From NCBI GenBank assembly GCA_017303485.1, contig JAFLCY010000030.1:1-35876 (forward strand): a DNA stretch of 35,876 nt, written 5' to 3'. This stretch comes from Rhodobacterales bacterium. Lineage in GTDB: Bacteria; Pseudomonadota; Alphaproteobacteria; Rhodobacterales; Rhodobacteraceae. The notes beneath the pieces are model-generated. The model saw only the letters and a program-made list of their open reading frames with translations, was not told where the DNA came from and did no database searches. Each line of letters starts with the position of its first letter. Within the stretch, counting starts at the first letter, position 1. Below are positions 1-7,438 of the stretch, in pieces. Position numbers and translations under genes: made by a program.

Positions 1-1606
1 CTCCGGCGGCGCCAGCGCTCTCATGGCGGCGCCCGTCGAGGGCCTGACCCTGGCCGTCAAGCAGCGCGCGGTCGCGCACGTGATGACAGGCGGGGCCGAC
101 ATCACGGCGCTCAACGCCGTGCGCAAGCATCTGTCGCGGGTGAAGGGCGGGCGCCTCGCCGCGGCGTGCCGCGGCACCGTCGTGACGTTCGCCATCTCAG
201 ACGTGATTGGCGACGACCTCAGCGTGATCGGCTCGGGACCGTGTGTGCCGGACGGCTCGACCTGGGATGAGGTTGTCCAGCTGGCGAAGGCAATCGAGGC
301 TGCGGGCGCTTCAGTCCTGAACAGCGGGATCGGCTGGCACGAGGCCCGGGTGCCGACGATTGCCACCTCGGTCCCCCGGGCGGAGTTCGCCCCGCTGACG
401 GCGCGGCTGCGGCCCGAGGTGGGGATCCCGGTGATCGCCTCGAACCGGATCAACGCGCCGGACGTGGCCGAGGAGCTGCTGGCAAACGGGGCCGCCGACA
501 TGGTCTCGATGGCGCGGCCCTGGCTGGCGGATGCCGAGTTCATCGCGAAAGCTGCCAGCGGACGGGCGGCAGAAATCGCTCCCTGCATCGCCTGCAACCA
601 GGCCTGCCTTGACCATACATTCTCGGGAAAGCTGACCTCGTGCCTGGTGAACCCGCGCGCCTGCCATGAGACCGAGCTTGTCTATGCGCCCGCCGAAGCC
701 GTGAAGCGGGTGGCCGTGGTGGGGGCGGGCCCGGCGGGGATGATGACGGCAATCGTGGCAGCGTCGCGCGGGCATCGGGTCGTGCTGTTCGACAAGGCTA
801 ACGAAGTCGGCGGGCAGCTGAATCTGGCAAAACAGGTTCCGGGAAAGGAAGAGTTTCACGGGCTGGTGGACTGGTTCGCCGCAATGCTCCGCCAGTCGGG
901 GGCCGAGGTGCGGTTGGGGCAGGCGGCGACGGTGGAGAACCTGCAAGGCTTTGACGAGATTGTCATCGCCACCGGCGTCACGCCGCGCGATCCGGGGATC
1001 CCGGTCGAGGCCGGGGCGAATGTCCTGTCCTACATCGACGTCCTGAAGGGTGCGCAGGTCGGCCACCGGGTTGCAGTTGTGGGTGCCGGCGGAATCGGCT
1101 TCGACGTGGCCGAGACGCTGGTGCAGGAGGGCATCAGCGCGACGCTGGACCCGAAGCTCTGGCGCACGGAATGGGGGGTCAGCGCGCCATGGCACGACCG
1201 GGGCGGGTTGAACCCGGAGGGGCCGCATCCGCATCCCCCGGCGCGGGAAGTGCATCTCTTGCAGCGCAAGGCGGAAAAGCCGGGCCGTGGCCTTGGCAAG
1301 ACGACCGGCTGGATTCACCGGGCGAGCCTCGCGATGAAGCGGGTCCGGATGCAGGGCGGGCTGAATTACGAAAGGATCGTGCCTGAGGGGCTGTGGATCA
1401 GCCACGGCCCGAACCGCGAGCAGCCGGAACTGCTCGCGGTCGATGCCGTGGTGCTGTGCGCAGGGCAAGAGCCGGAACGTGGGCTCAGCGCAGAGCTGGA
1501 CCGTCGTGGCATCCCCCACCATCGGATCGGCGGGGCGGACGTGGCGGCCGAGCTGGATGCCAAGCGCGCGATAGATCAGGCGGCGCGTCTGGCGGCAGGG
1601 CTGTAA
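1..1606 (+). CDS. Chimeric frame: glycerate 2-kinase fragment joined to C-terminal 2,4-dienoyl-CoA reductase (FadH)
   Basis: The frame is open from base 2, so the gene enters from the left edge and the ATG at 23 need not be its start. Numbering from that ATG, residues 1 to about 75 match the MOFRL-type glycerate 2-kinase core (KQRAVAHVMTGGAD, VRKHLSRVKGGRLAAA, ISDVIGDDLSVIGSGP). From about residue 78 the protein is FadH: WHEAR with the catalytic-type His106, four Fe-S cysteines (C188, C191, C195, C207), the FAD-binding GAGPAG at 234-239, a second GAGGIGFD NAD(P)H-binding motif, and the usual C-terminus. FadH reduces 2,4-dienoyl-CoA in oxidation of unsaturated fatty acids, but most of its FMN TIM barrel is absent here. 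The join falls at 245-262 in a short stretch (VPDGST) plausible for either family. It could be a real fusion pseudogene, but an assembly chimera is at least as likely. Confidence 0.85.
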   Translation, partial: SGGASALMAAPVEGLTLAVKQRAVAHVMTGGADITALNAVRKHLSRVKGGRLAAACRGTVVTFAISDVIGDDLSVIGSGPCVPDGSTWDEVVQLAKAIEAAGASVLNSGIGWHEARVPTIATSVPRAEFAPLTARLRPEVGIPVIASNRINAPDVAEELLANGAADMVSMARPWLADAEFIAKAASGRAAEIAPCIACNQACLDHTFSGKLTSCLVNPRACHETELVYAPAEAVKRVAVVGAGPAGMMTAIVAASRGHRVVLFDKANEVGGQLNLAKQVPGKEEFHGLVDWFAAMLRQSGAEVRLGQAATVENLQGFDEIVIATGVTPRDPGIPVEAGANVLSYIDVLKGAQVGHRVAVVGAGGIGFDVAETLVQEGISATLDPKLWRTEWGVSAPWHDRGGLNPEGPHPHPPAREVHLLQRKAEKPGRGLGKTTGWIHRASLAMKRVRMQGGLNYERIVPEGLWISHGPNREQPELLAVDAVVLCAGQEPERGLSAELDRRGIPHHRIGGADVAAELDAKRAIDQAARLAAGL

Positions 1607-1613
1607 GGAAAGC

Positions 1614-1673
1614 TCGTCGATGACTTCGTCCCTCCTCGCCAAAGGTCCGAGGAGGCGACGAAGTCGAACGACG
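1614..1673. terminator. Long inverted repeat between convergent genes
   Basis: The left arm (1614-1638) and right arm (1649-1673) pair over about 23 positions. The perfect blocks are TCGTCG/CGACGA, GACTTCGTC/GACGAAGTC and CCTCCTCG/CGAGGAGG, with small internal mismatches and a loop of about 10 nt. It sits between the stop of the FadH frame and the stop of the minus-strand EF-hand gene, so it probably ends transcription from both sides. There is no clear T run. Confidence 0.65.
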
Positions 1674-1680
1674 AGGGGGG

Positions 1681-1941
1681 TCAGCCGTTGGTTGCCGCTT
1701 CGGGCACCGTGATCACGCCGCCATCAAGTGCGGCCTGCAGTTCGGCCGCGTCGACGTTGCCGTCGGCGGTCGTGTCGATGGCGGTGAAGCCCTCTTCGGT
1801 CATATCGGTCCAGACCGCCTGAAGCTCGACCAGCGACCAGCTGCCGTTTCCGTCGGTATCCGGCACTTCCGGCAGGGTGGCCTGCGCAAGGGCGGCCGTG
1901 GCCAGGGCGAACGGGGCAAGCAGGATTGCGATGCGTTTCAT
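1681..1941 (-). CDS. Small secreted EF-hand protein
   Basis: This 86-residue protein has a clear Sec signal peptide (MKRIAILLAPFALATAALA, cleavage near residue 19-20). The mature part holds two calcium-binding-type loops. Loop one is D28-T-D30-G-N32-G-S-W-S36-L-V-E39. Loop two is D56-T-T58-A-D60-G-N-V-D64-A-A-E67. Both have the 12-residue EF-hand spacing with Glu at position 12. The start at 1941 is preceded by GGAGA at good spacing. A longer frame reaching 2280 exists but would bury the signal peptide, so it was not used. The protein is expected in the periplasm as a Ca2+-binding factor of unknown partner. It is divergent from the LysR gene at 2310, which might control it. Confidence 0.8.
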   Translation of the reverse strand: MKRIAILLAPFALATAALAQATLPEVPDTDGNGSWSLVELQAVWTDMTEEGFTAIDTTADGNVDAAELQAALDGGVITVPEAATNG

Positions 1942-2309
1942 GGAAGTCTCCTTTTCTATCCACGATTGAAAGACGCGGACTTTCGCGCCTTGTTGCCTAG
2001 CTAAGCGGCACCAGAAAGATATTCCATGAGTCGCGAACAGCCCTCGAAAGGCGCAGCGGACTGCTGCCAAATCGTAGACAGTCTTGGAACGATTTCCTGC
2101 CGATGACGGGGGTGCCAGCCTTTCCCCGCTCAGCTCAACCGTGCATTTTGGCATGCCGCCGCCGATCCTCCGGGGGCTGCAAACGTTTCGATGCCATGAA
2201 CGATCCCCCACAATACCCCGGATCGGACGCGCGTTTGCCGCCATCCTGCCCGATTTGGAAGTGAAACCTGATGACAACAAACCGGCGTGACTGTTCCGAA
2301 GAGGACAAA
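1942..2309. other. Divergent intergenic region (368 bp)
   Basis: This region lies between the EF-hand gene (minus) and the LysR gene (plus). It should hold both promoters, but I could not pick convincing -35/-10 pairs. It contains the self-complementary GGCATGCC at 2150-2157 and an AAACGTTT core further right, neither clearly a regulator site. No credible short coding sequence was seen. Confidence 0.4.
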
Positions 2310-3215
2310 ATGGATCGACTGACAGAGATGGAGGCCTTTGCCACGGTGGTGGACCAGGGCGGCTTCACCGATGCAGCCAAGAAGATGGGGATTTCCAAAT
2401 CCGCAGTTTCGAAACATGTGTCCGCCCTGGAGGCGCGCCTTGGGGCGCGATTGCTGAACCGCACGACGCGCCGCGTCTCTCCGACCGAGATCGGTCTGGC
2501 CTATTATGATCGCGCCCGCCGCGTTCTGAACGACGCTGGCGAGGCTGACGCGCTGGTAACCTCGATGCAGTCCGCGCCCTCGGGCCTCTTGCGCGTGTCG
2601 GTCGCCACGGATTTCGGCGTGAACCTCTTGTCGCCGATCCTGGGGGACTTCCTGCTGGAATATCCCGACATCACCGTGAACATGGTCCTGAACAACCGCT
2701 ATGTCGAACTGATCAGCGAAGGCTTCGACATGGCGATCCGGGTGGGTGAGCTGGAGGACAGCTCGCTCCGCGCCCGCAAGCTGACCGAAACCACCAAGCG
2801 CATGATCGGTGCGCCGGGCTATTTCCAGAAGTTCGGTCGCCCGCAGAAGATCGACGATCTGAACGACCACAAGCTTCTGCATTATTCCAACCAGGCCAAC
2901 GGCAATGTCTGGAAGATCACCGCGCCTTCGGGCGAAAAGCGGCAGGTCCGCTCGGTCGGCTGGCTGACGGTGAACGACGGGCAAAGCCTGCTGAACGCCG
3001 CGATCTCGGGCCTTGGCATCGCCTATCTGCCGTCGTTCCTTTATGCCGACGCAATGCGGCAGGGCCTGGTGGAAGAGGCCATCGCCGGCCTTCCGGTCGA
3101 AGTTCTGGGCATCTACGCGGTCTATCCGCCGGGGCGGTTCACGCAGCCGAAGGTGCGGGCCTTCATCGACTTTCTTGCGCGGCGCTATACCGACAAGGGC
3201 CCCGATAACTGGTGA
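2310..3215 (+). CDS. LysR-family transcriptional regulator
   Basis: The 301-residue product has the usual LysR length and order. An N-terminal winged helix-turn-helix (about residues 3-62, including FTDAAKKMGISKSAVSKHV and the LGARLLNRTTR wing) is followed by a substrate-binding domain starting near residue 90 (GLLRVSVATDFG). The ATG at 2310 is chosen over 2271 because GAGGA lies 6-10 bases upstream and the family begins right at this MDRLTEMEAF. LysR proteins usually bind a small effector and control a divergent gene, which here would be the EF-hand gene at 1941. The effector cannot be read from the sequence. A terminator lies 40 bp past the stop. Confidence 0.9.
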   Translation: MDRLTEMEAFATVVDQGGFTDAAKKMGISKSAVSKHVSALEARLGARLLNRTTRRVSPTEIGLAYYDRARRVLNDAGEADALVTSMQSAPSGLLRVSVATDFGVNLLSPILGDFLLEYPDITVNMVLNNRYVELISEGFDMAIRVGELEDSSLRARKLTETTKRMIGAPGYFQKFGRPQKIDDLNDHKLLHYSNQANGNVWKITAPSGEKRQVRSVGWLTVNDGQSLLNAAISGLGIAYLPSFLYADAMRQGLVEEAIAGLPVEVLGIYAVYPPGRFTQPKVRAFIDFLARRYTDKGPDNW

Positions 3216-3252
3216 CAAGATCTTCGGTTCGGGGCCCCTCTCCCCTGACCGG

Positions 3253-4200
3253 TCAACGGGTCGAAGTGACGATCACTTCGACCCGTCTGTTTTTCTGCCG
3301 GCCTTCCTCGGTCTGATTTGTCGCGCGGGGGGCAAGGTAACCCACTCCCTTGGCCGCCACCCGGGCCGGATCCACCTTGAAACGCTCGATCAGTACCTTG
3401 GCCACCGCTTCGGCCCGCCGTTCCGACAGGGCTGTGTTCGCCGCCAGGCTTCCGGAGGCATCGGTGTGACCGACCAGCGCGATTGCGCCGTCCGGGTTAG
3501 CCTCCAGCCAGGCCGCCACGGCAGCAATCGAAGGGAAGTCCCCGTTCGTCAGCGTCGCCGCGCCACTGGCGAAGACAAGATCGTCCAGCACGGCCGAGCC
3601 AACCCCGTCCAGGGCGGCGGTGAGGTTCGAGGCGGGCGGCGGCGCCTCGGCTGTGCCTTGTGACGGGACTGTGTCGTCCAGTTCGACCGGGGTGACTTCG
3701 GATATCGCGGGCACGGGCGAATCCTCGACCCGGGTGATCTGCACGTAGGCCGCGCCCGCGCTGCGGCTGACCAGGATCGAGACGGCCTCGTTCCCACGCT
3801 GTGCTGACAGAAAGCGGAAATCGCCGAGATCGACATGCATGTCGGGTTCCGGCAGCACATCGGTGTTGAAGCGGAAATCGAAGCCACCGCAGGCGCGGGC
3901 GTCGCATTCAAAGATGATCTCGTATCCGCCCGCCACGACCTGATCGCGCAGCGGAGCGAAGATCGCCAGCGTCGTTGCCCCCGGCGCATCCAGCCGGAAG
4001 GCCCGCTGGTCCAGCGCACCTTCAACCTGACGGGACGGAACGGTCTGGCCGTCGAACGGACCGGTCGGCAGAGCGTAACTGCCCGGAAGCTCACTGCGGG
4101 TTTCCTCGCCCAGCACCTTGGCCGGCAGGTCCAGCGTAAGGGCCGCGACGGGTTGGGCCAGAACGGCCAGGAGGGGGAAAAGAATGCTAGCCTTCGGCAC
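3253..4200 (-). CDS. OmpA-domain periplasmic protein
   Basis: The 315-residue protein has an N-terminal signal peptide (MPKASILFPLLAVLAQPVAA). An N-terminal region of about 180 residues follows that I do not recognise. The C-terminal OmpA-like peptidoglycan-binding domain spans about 205-312. Its hallmarks are LVGHTDASGS, ALSERRAEAVAKVL, GVGYLAPRATN and KNRRVEVIV. There is no outer-membrane beta-barrel of OmpA length, so it is probably periplasmic and tethered to the cell wall. The start is GTG at 4198-4200, 21 bp after the GNAT stop, so it is the last gene of a three-gene operon. Cysteines in VAGGYEIIFECDARAC may form a disulphide. The ribosome-binding site is weak. Confidence 0.85.
   Translation of the reverse strand: MPKASILFPLLAVLAQPVAALTLDLPAKVLGEETRSELPGSYALPTGPFDGQTVPSRQVEGALDQRAFRLDAPGATTLAIFAPLRDQVVAGGYEIIFECDARACGGFDFRFNTDVLPEPDMHVDLGDFRFLSAQRGNEAVSILVSRSAGAAYVQITRVEDSPVPAISEVTPVELDDTVPSQGTAEAPPPASNLTAALDGVGSAVLDDLVFASGAATLTNGDFPSIAAVAAWLEANPDGAIALVGHTDASGSLAANTALSERRAEAVAKVLIERFKVDPARVAAKGVGYLAPRATNQTEEGRQKNRRVEVIVTSTR
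3256..3295 (+). terminator. Intrinsic terminator of the LysR gene, inside the end of the opposing OmpA gene
   Basis: A perfect 14-bp stem (3256-3269 with 3273-3286, loop CGA) is followed on the plus strand by CTGTTTTT. This is a classic intrinsic terminator for the LysR transcript. On the minus strand the same bases encode the last codons of the OmpA-domain protein. Confidence 0.8.
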
Positions 4201-4221
4201 TGCCCGGGTCGCTTTCAGCGA

Positions 4222-4917
4222 TCATTTCATTCGGTAGTGATACTGTCCCACAACTTCCATTCCAAGGCGAGCGTAGAGCGCGCAGGCGGCGGTGTTCTGC
4301 CGGGTGACGACCAGCGACAACCGGCTTGCACCCTGCTGTTCCGCCCAGTTCGCCGCAGCATGGAGGAGGTTGCGCCCAAGGCCCTGCCGACGCCGCGCGT
4401 CCTGCACCTCCAGCGCATGCACCATCGCCTCGGTTCCGTGGCAGGCGACAAAGGCCACACCCGCCGGCCGGTCCCCGACCCTGCCAAGGAGAGCGGCCTT
4501 TGGCCCGGCTGCCCGATCCATCACGGCGATGCGACCCGGACCGATGCCACCCTCGGCCCAAAGTGCGCGGGCGATCTCCAGAGGCGGCCAGTGCGGAAAG
4601 GCTGTCAGGCCGGGCAGGTCGGCGGTCAGCGCGGAAACTGGGGCGGCATAGGCGATGACGGGATCGACAACGCGCCAGCCCCGGTCCGCAAGGCTGGCGT
4701 CCAGCGCGTCGTCCCCGGCCCGGATCAGCATCAGAGGTTCGGGCATGGCAGCGACGGCGGCATCCAGTTCGGCCGGGGTGAAGCTGCCCTCAGAACTGGC
4801 CGCCGAGACGCGCTTGCCACCTCCTCCGCCATCGCGCAGGGTGAAGGGGCCAAGCGACCAGCGGCGAAGCGGTGGCCAGGTCGCCTCCATCACATCGGCC
4901 AGCAGCGCGGGGGTCAT
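4222..4917 (-). CDS. GNAT-family N-acetyltransferase
   Basis: The 231-residue protein has a typical acetyl-CoA pyrophosphate-binding motif A in its C-terminal half: VHALEVQDARRRQGLGRNLL, with R-x-x-G-L-G at about 176-181. The NTAACALYARLGMEVVGQYHYR ending is characteristic of the fold. The N-terminal 120 residues are less conserved and probably shape the acceptor site. It may acetylate a small amine or a protein N-terminus; the substrate is not visible. Its ATG overlaps the stop of the upstream CinA-like gene as ATGA (4914-4917), which indicates translational coupling. Confidence 0.85.
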   Translation of the reverse strand: MTPALLADVMEATWPPLRRWSLGPFTLRDGGGGGKRVSAASSEGSFTPAELDAAVAAMPEPLMLIRAGDDALDASLADRGWRVVDPVIAYAAPVSALTADLPGLTAFPHWPPLEIARALWAEGGIGPGRIAVMDRAAGPKAALLGRVGDRPAGVAFVACHGTEAMVHALEVQDARRRQGLGRNLLHAAANWAEQQGASRLSLVVTRQNTAACALYARLGMEVVGQYHYRMK

Positions 4918-5633
4918 CCGAAAAGCCGCGTCAGCTTGATCATCACCTCGTCAAGCCGTCCGGGATCGGTGCCGCGCACGACGAGGTTCGTGCCATGTGC
5001 GCCGTTGGTGATGAATGGGTAGGAGCCCATCGAAAGATCGGGGAACTCGGCGGCCAGCGCCCCGAAGGCGGCGGCGATCTCGCCCTCGCCGCGCATCACC
5101 CGCAAGGATTGCGACAGAAGCGGGGGGCCGCCGGACAACCCGGGCAGGACCGATGCCACCATGGCCTGAAAGATGTCCGGTACGCCCGCCATGACATGCA
5201 CATTGCCAAGGGTGAACCCGGGGGCGGTCGAGACCGGATTGTCGATCAGCACGGCCCCCTCCGGGACGCGCGCCATGCGCTGCCGGGCTTCGTTGAACGG
5301 CAGGCCGGAACGGTCGTAATGCGCCTGCAAGAGCGCCATCGCATCGGCCCGGTGGCCGATCTTCGCCCCCATCGCCTCGGCGACGGCATCGGCGGTGATG
5401 TCGTCGTGTGTGGGGCCGATTCCGCCGCTGGTGAACACATGGGTGTATTTCGCTGACAAGGCCCGGATCGCCGCGACGATTTCAGCATGGTCATCGGCCA
5501 CCACCCGCGCCTCGCGCAGGGCGATGCCGGTCCGTGTCAGCTCACCCGCCAGGAAATGCAGGTTCGAATCGCGCGTGCGACCGGACAGGAGTTCATCGCC
5601 GATCGCCAGGATTGCCGCTGTCGGGTTTGTCAT
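4914..5633 (-). CDS. Competence/damage-inducible protein A-like molybdopterin-binding domain protein
   Basis: This is a 239-residue single-domain protein of the MoCF_biosynth/CinA N-terminal family. Evidence is AAILAIGDELLSGRTRDSN at the start, FTSGGIGPTHDDITADAVAEA (the diagnostic GGxGxTxDD loop) and VPEGAVLIDNPVSTAPGF. It lacks the C-terminal PncC nicotinamide-nucleotide amidase domain of full-length CinA. Members are usually annotated as molybdopterin-binding or competence-damage proteins; the single-domain type may act on a nucleotide pyrophosphate. The ATG at 5633 is preceded by GGAGGAG at ideal spacing and is preferred over 5648. It heads the operon with the GNAT and OmpA genes. Confidence 0.88.
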   Translation of the reverse strand: MTNPTAAILAIGDELLSGRTRDSNLHFLAGELTRTGIALREARVVADDHAEIVAAIRALSAKYTHVFTSGGIGPTHDDITADAVAEAMGAKIGHRADAMALLQAHYDRSGLPFNEARQRMARVPEGAVLIDNPVSTAPGFTLGNVHVMAGVPDIFQAMVASVLPGLSGGPPLLSQSLRVMRGEGEIAAAFGALAAEFPDLSMGSYPFITNGAHGTNLVVRGTDPGRLDEVMIKLTRLFG

Positions 5634-5660
5634 GGGGCTCCTCCGCAAGTCTTGATCGCG

Positions 5661-5688
5661 GGTATAGCCTTGGCCGCAGCCGTTTCAA
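5661..5688 (-). promoter_or_regulatory. Candidate sigma-70 promoter of the CinA-like operon
   Basis: Read on the minus strand, TTGAAA (5683-5688) and TATACC (5661-5666) are separated by 16 bp. They lie about 28 bp upstream of the ATG at 5633. This is a good housekeeping-type match for this group of bacteria. Confidence 0.45.
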
Positions 5689-5746
5689 ACCCCGGCCTCT
5701 GGCCAATTCCGCGCAACGCACCTATGTAGGGGCCAAGGAGACCAGC

Positions 5747-6616
5747 TTGGACGACATTCGCGCCCGGATCACCAAGGACGGCATTCGCATCTATGAGGAT
5801 GCGGATTTTGCCGGCATGCGCACGGCTGGCCGTATCGCCGCCGAAATCCTTGATGCCGTGGCCCCGCTGGTGCAGCCCGACACGACGACCGGGGCGATCA
5901 ACGACTTCATCGCCGAGGAAATCCGCCGCCGGGGCGTCATCTCGGCCACGGTCGGCTACAAGGGCTACCAGCACGCCTCCTGCATCAGCGTGAACCATGT
6001 GGTCTGCCACGGGATCCCCGGCGCCCCTATCCCGATGGGCAAGACCGAGACCATTTCGCGCGATCTGGAAAAGCGGCGGAAGGACGATGCGCTGAAGGAT
6101 GGCGACATCCTGAACATCGATGTGACCGTGATCGTCGACGGCTGGTTCGGCGATTCAAGCCGGATGTATGTCGCAGGCAGCCTGACGCCGATGGCGGACC
6201 GGCTGATCCGGACCACGCATGAGGGCCTGATGCGCGGCATCGCGATGGTGAAGCCGGGCAATACCTTTGGCGACATCGGCCATGCGATCCAGAGCTATGT
6301 CGAAGCCGCCGGCATGAGTGTGGTGCGCGATTTCTGCGGTCACGGGCTGGGCCGGGTGTTCCACGCGCCGCCGAATGTCCTGCACTATGGCCGCGCGGGA
6401 GCGGGGCCGGTGCTGGAAGAGGGCATGTTCTTCACCATCGAACCGATGGTCAACCTGCGCCGTCCCGAGACGCATGTGCTGAAGGATGACTGGACTGCCG
6501 TCACCCGCGACAAGTCGCTGTCGGCGCAGTTCGAGCATTCGGTCGGGGTGACGGCCACAGGTTGCGAGATCTTCACCCTGTCGCCAGCGGGCAAGTTCCA
6601 CCCGACCTGGGGGTAA
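5747..6616 (+). CDS. map: Methionine aminopeptidase, type I
   Basis: The 289-residue enzyme removes the initiator Met from nascent proteins in the cytosol. All five metal ligands are present with the same spacing as in E. coli MetAP: D125, D136, H199, E232 and E263. The substrate-side His is H88 in VVCHGIP. A segment of about 19 extra residues (roughly 92-116, GKTETISRDLEKRRKDD) lies between GIP and LKDGDI, where the E. coli enzyme has a short turn. The start is TTG at 5747, with AAGGAG ending 6 bases before it. The ATG at 5724 is in a different frame and meets a stop immediately, and the upstream frame runs back over the divergent CinA-like gene. Confidence 0.93.
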   Translation: MDDIRARITKDGIRIYEDADFAGMRTAGRIAAEILDAVAPLVQPDTTTGAINDFIAEEIRRRGVISATVGYKGYQHASCISVNHVVCHGIPGAPIPMGKTETISRDLEKRRKDDALKDGDILNIDVTVIVDGWFGDSSRMYVAGSLTPMADRLIRTTHEGLMRGIAMVKPGNTFGDIGHAIQSYVEAAGMSVVRDFCGHGLGRVFHAPPNVLHYGRAGAGPVLEEGMFFTIEPMVNLRRPETHVLKDDWTAVTRDKSLSAQFEHSVGVTATGCEIFTLSPAGKFHPTWG

Positions 6617-6645
6617 AGGCCGGATTCCTTGAACAAGGATTCTGG

Positions 6646-6669
6646 CAAGTTTCCAGTTTGGGAAACTTG
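6646..6669. terminator. Hairpin between convergent map and molybdopterin oxidoreductase genes
   Basis: CAAGTTTCC (6646-6654) and GGAAACTTG (6661-6669) form a perfect 9-bp stem with a 6-nt loop. It sits in the 57-bp gap between two convergent stops. A smaller CCTTG/CAAGG stem lies just before it (6627-6638). It is probably bidirectional, with only a weak T tract. Confidence 0.55.
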
Positions 6670-6673
6670 GCCC

Positions 6674-7438
6674 TCAAATTCCCGCATACCATTCATAGCC
6701 GCGGTCGGCCCAGTAGCTGCCCTTGCCGAAGCCAAAGCTGGCGAGGCTGTCGGTCAGTTCGATGGTGTGGATGTATTTCGCCATCTTGTAGCCAAGCTGC
6801 CGTTCGACCCTGAGTCGCAGGGGCGCGCCGTTGGCCACCGGAAGCGGCATTCCGTTCATCGCATAGGCGAGGATCGTCTGGGGATGGAAAGCGTCGATCA
6901 GGTCGATGCTCTCATAGTAGAAGACCTCGCCCGACAGGCTGCGTTCGATGGCGTCGTAGCAATGGAAGACTGCGTAGCGGGCGGTGAGCTTTGGCCGGGC
7001 TTGCTGCAGAACGGTGCCCAGGGGGACACCCTGCCATTTGGCGATGCAACTCCACCCCTCCACGCAGTCGTGCCTTGTGATCTGGGTGCGCGACGGCAGG
7101 GCGGTCAGGTCGGCAAGCGACAGGCTTTGCGGGGTGTCGACCAGTCCGGCGACGGTCAGGCGATAGTCGCGGAATCCGGACCCGGCCATCCGGCGATAGT
7201 CTGCGTCCGTCGGGTCGGTCGAGCCGTTCGGGCGCTGGCCCTGGCGGATGTCGGCCTCGGAGAACTCGGGGGCCAGTCGGTTGCCGATCAGCGCGCGCTG
7301 GGCGGTCTGGGTCAGGCCTTCGTGACTGGCGAACAGACGACGCAGGGCACTGTCACCTGCGTAGGCGCCATCAAAGACCTTGCAGCCGGACAGCGCGAGG
7401 GCGGCACCGCCCAGAATGAGTGTGCGACGGTCAATCAT
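6674..7438 (-). CDS. Molybdopterin-dependent oxidoreductase, YedY/MsrP-like, Tat lipoprotein
   Basis: The 254-residue protein carries the oxidoreductase molybdopterin-binding domain of the sulfite oxidase/MsrP type. RHDCVEGWSCIAKWQGVPL contains the expected molybdenum-ligating C125. RVERQLGYKMAKYI and the GSYWADRGYEWYAG end also fit the family. The N-terminus MIDRRTLILGGAALALSGC has an RR motif suited to Tat export and a lipobox (LSGC, Cys19), so it is probably a folded, cofactor-loaded, membrane-anchored periplasmic enzyme. The start at 7438 overlaps the upstream cytochrome b gene by 8 bp and has GAGG upstream. It probably takes or gives electrons through that cytochrome. The substrate is unknown; methionine sulfoxide reduction is only one option. 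Confidence 0.88.
   Translation of the reverse strand: MIDRRTLILGGAALALSGCKVFDGAYAGDSALRRLFASHEGLTQTAQRALIGNRLAPEFSEADIRQGQRPNGSTDPTDADYRRMAGSGFRDYRLTVAGLVDTPQSLSLADLTALPSRTQITRHDCVEGWSCIAKWQGVPLGTVLQQARPKLTARYAVFHCYDAIERSLSGEVFYYESIDLIDAFHPQTILAYAMNGMPLPVANGAPLRLRVERQLGYKMAKYIHTIELTDSLASFGFGKGSYWADRGYEWYAGI

Noticed and set aside
311-1642. 443-codon minus-strand open frame opposite the FadH part
   Set aside because: The plus strand reads as FadH with all cofactor motifs; the minus frame has none.
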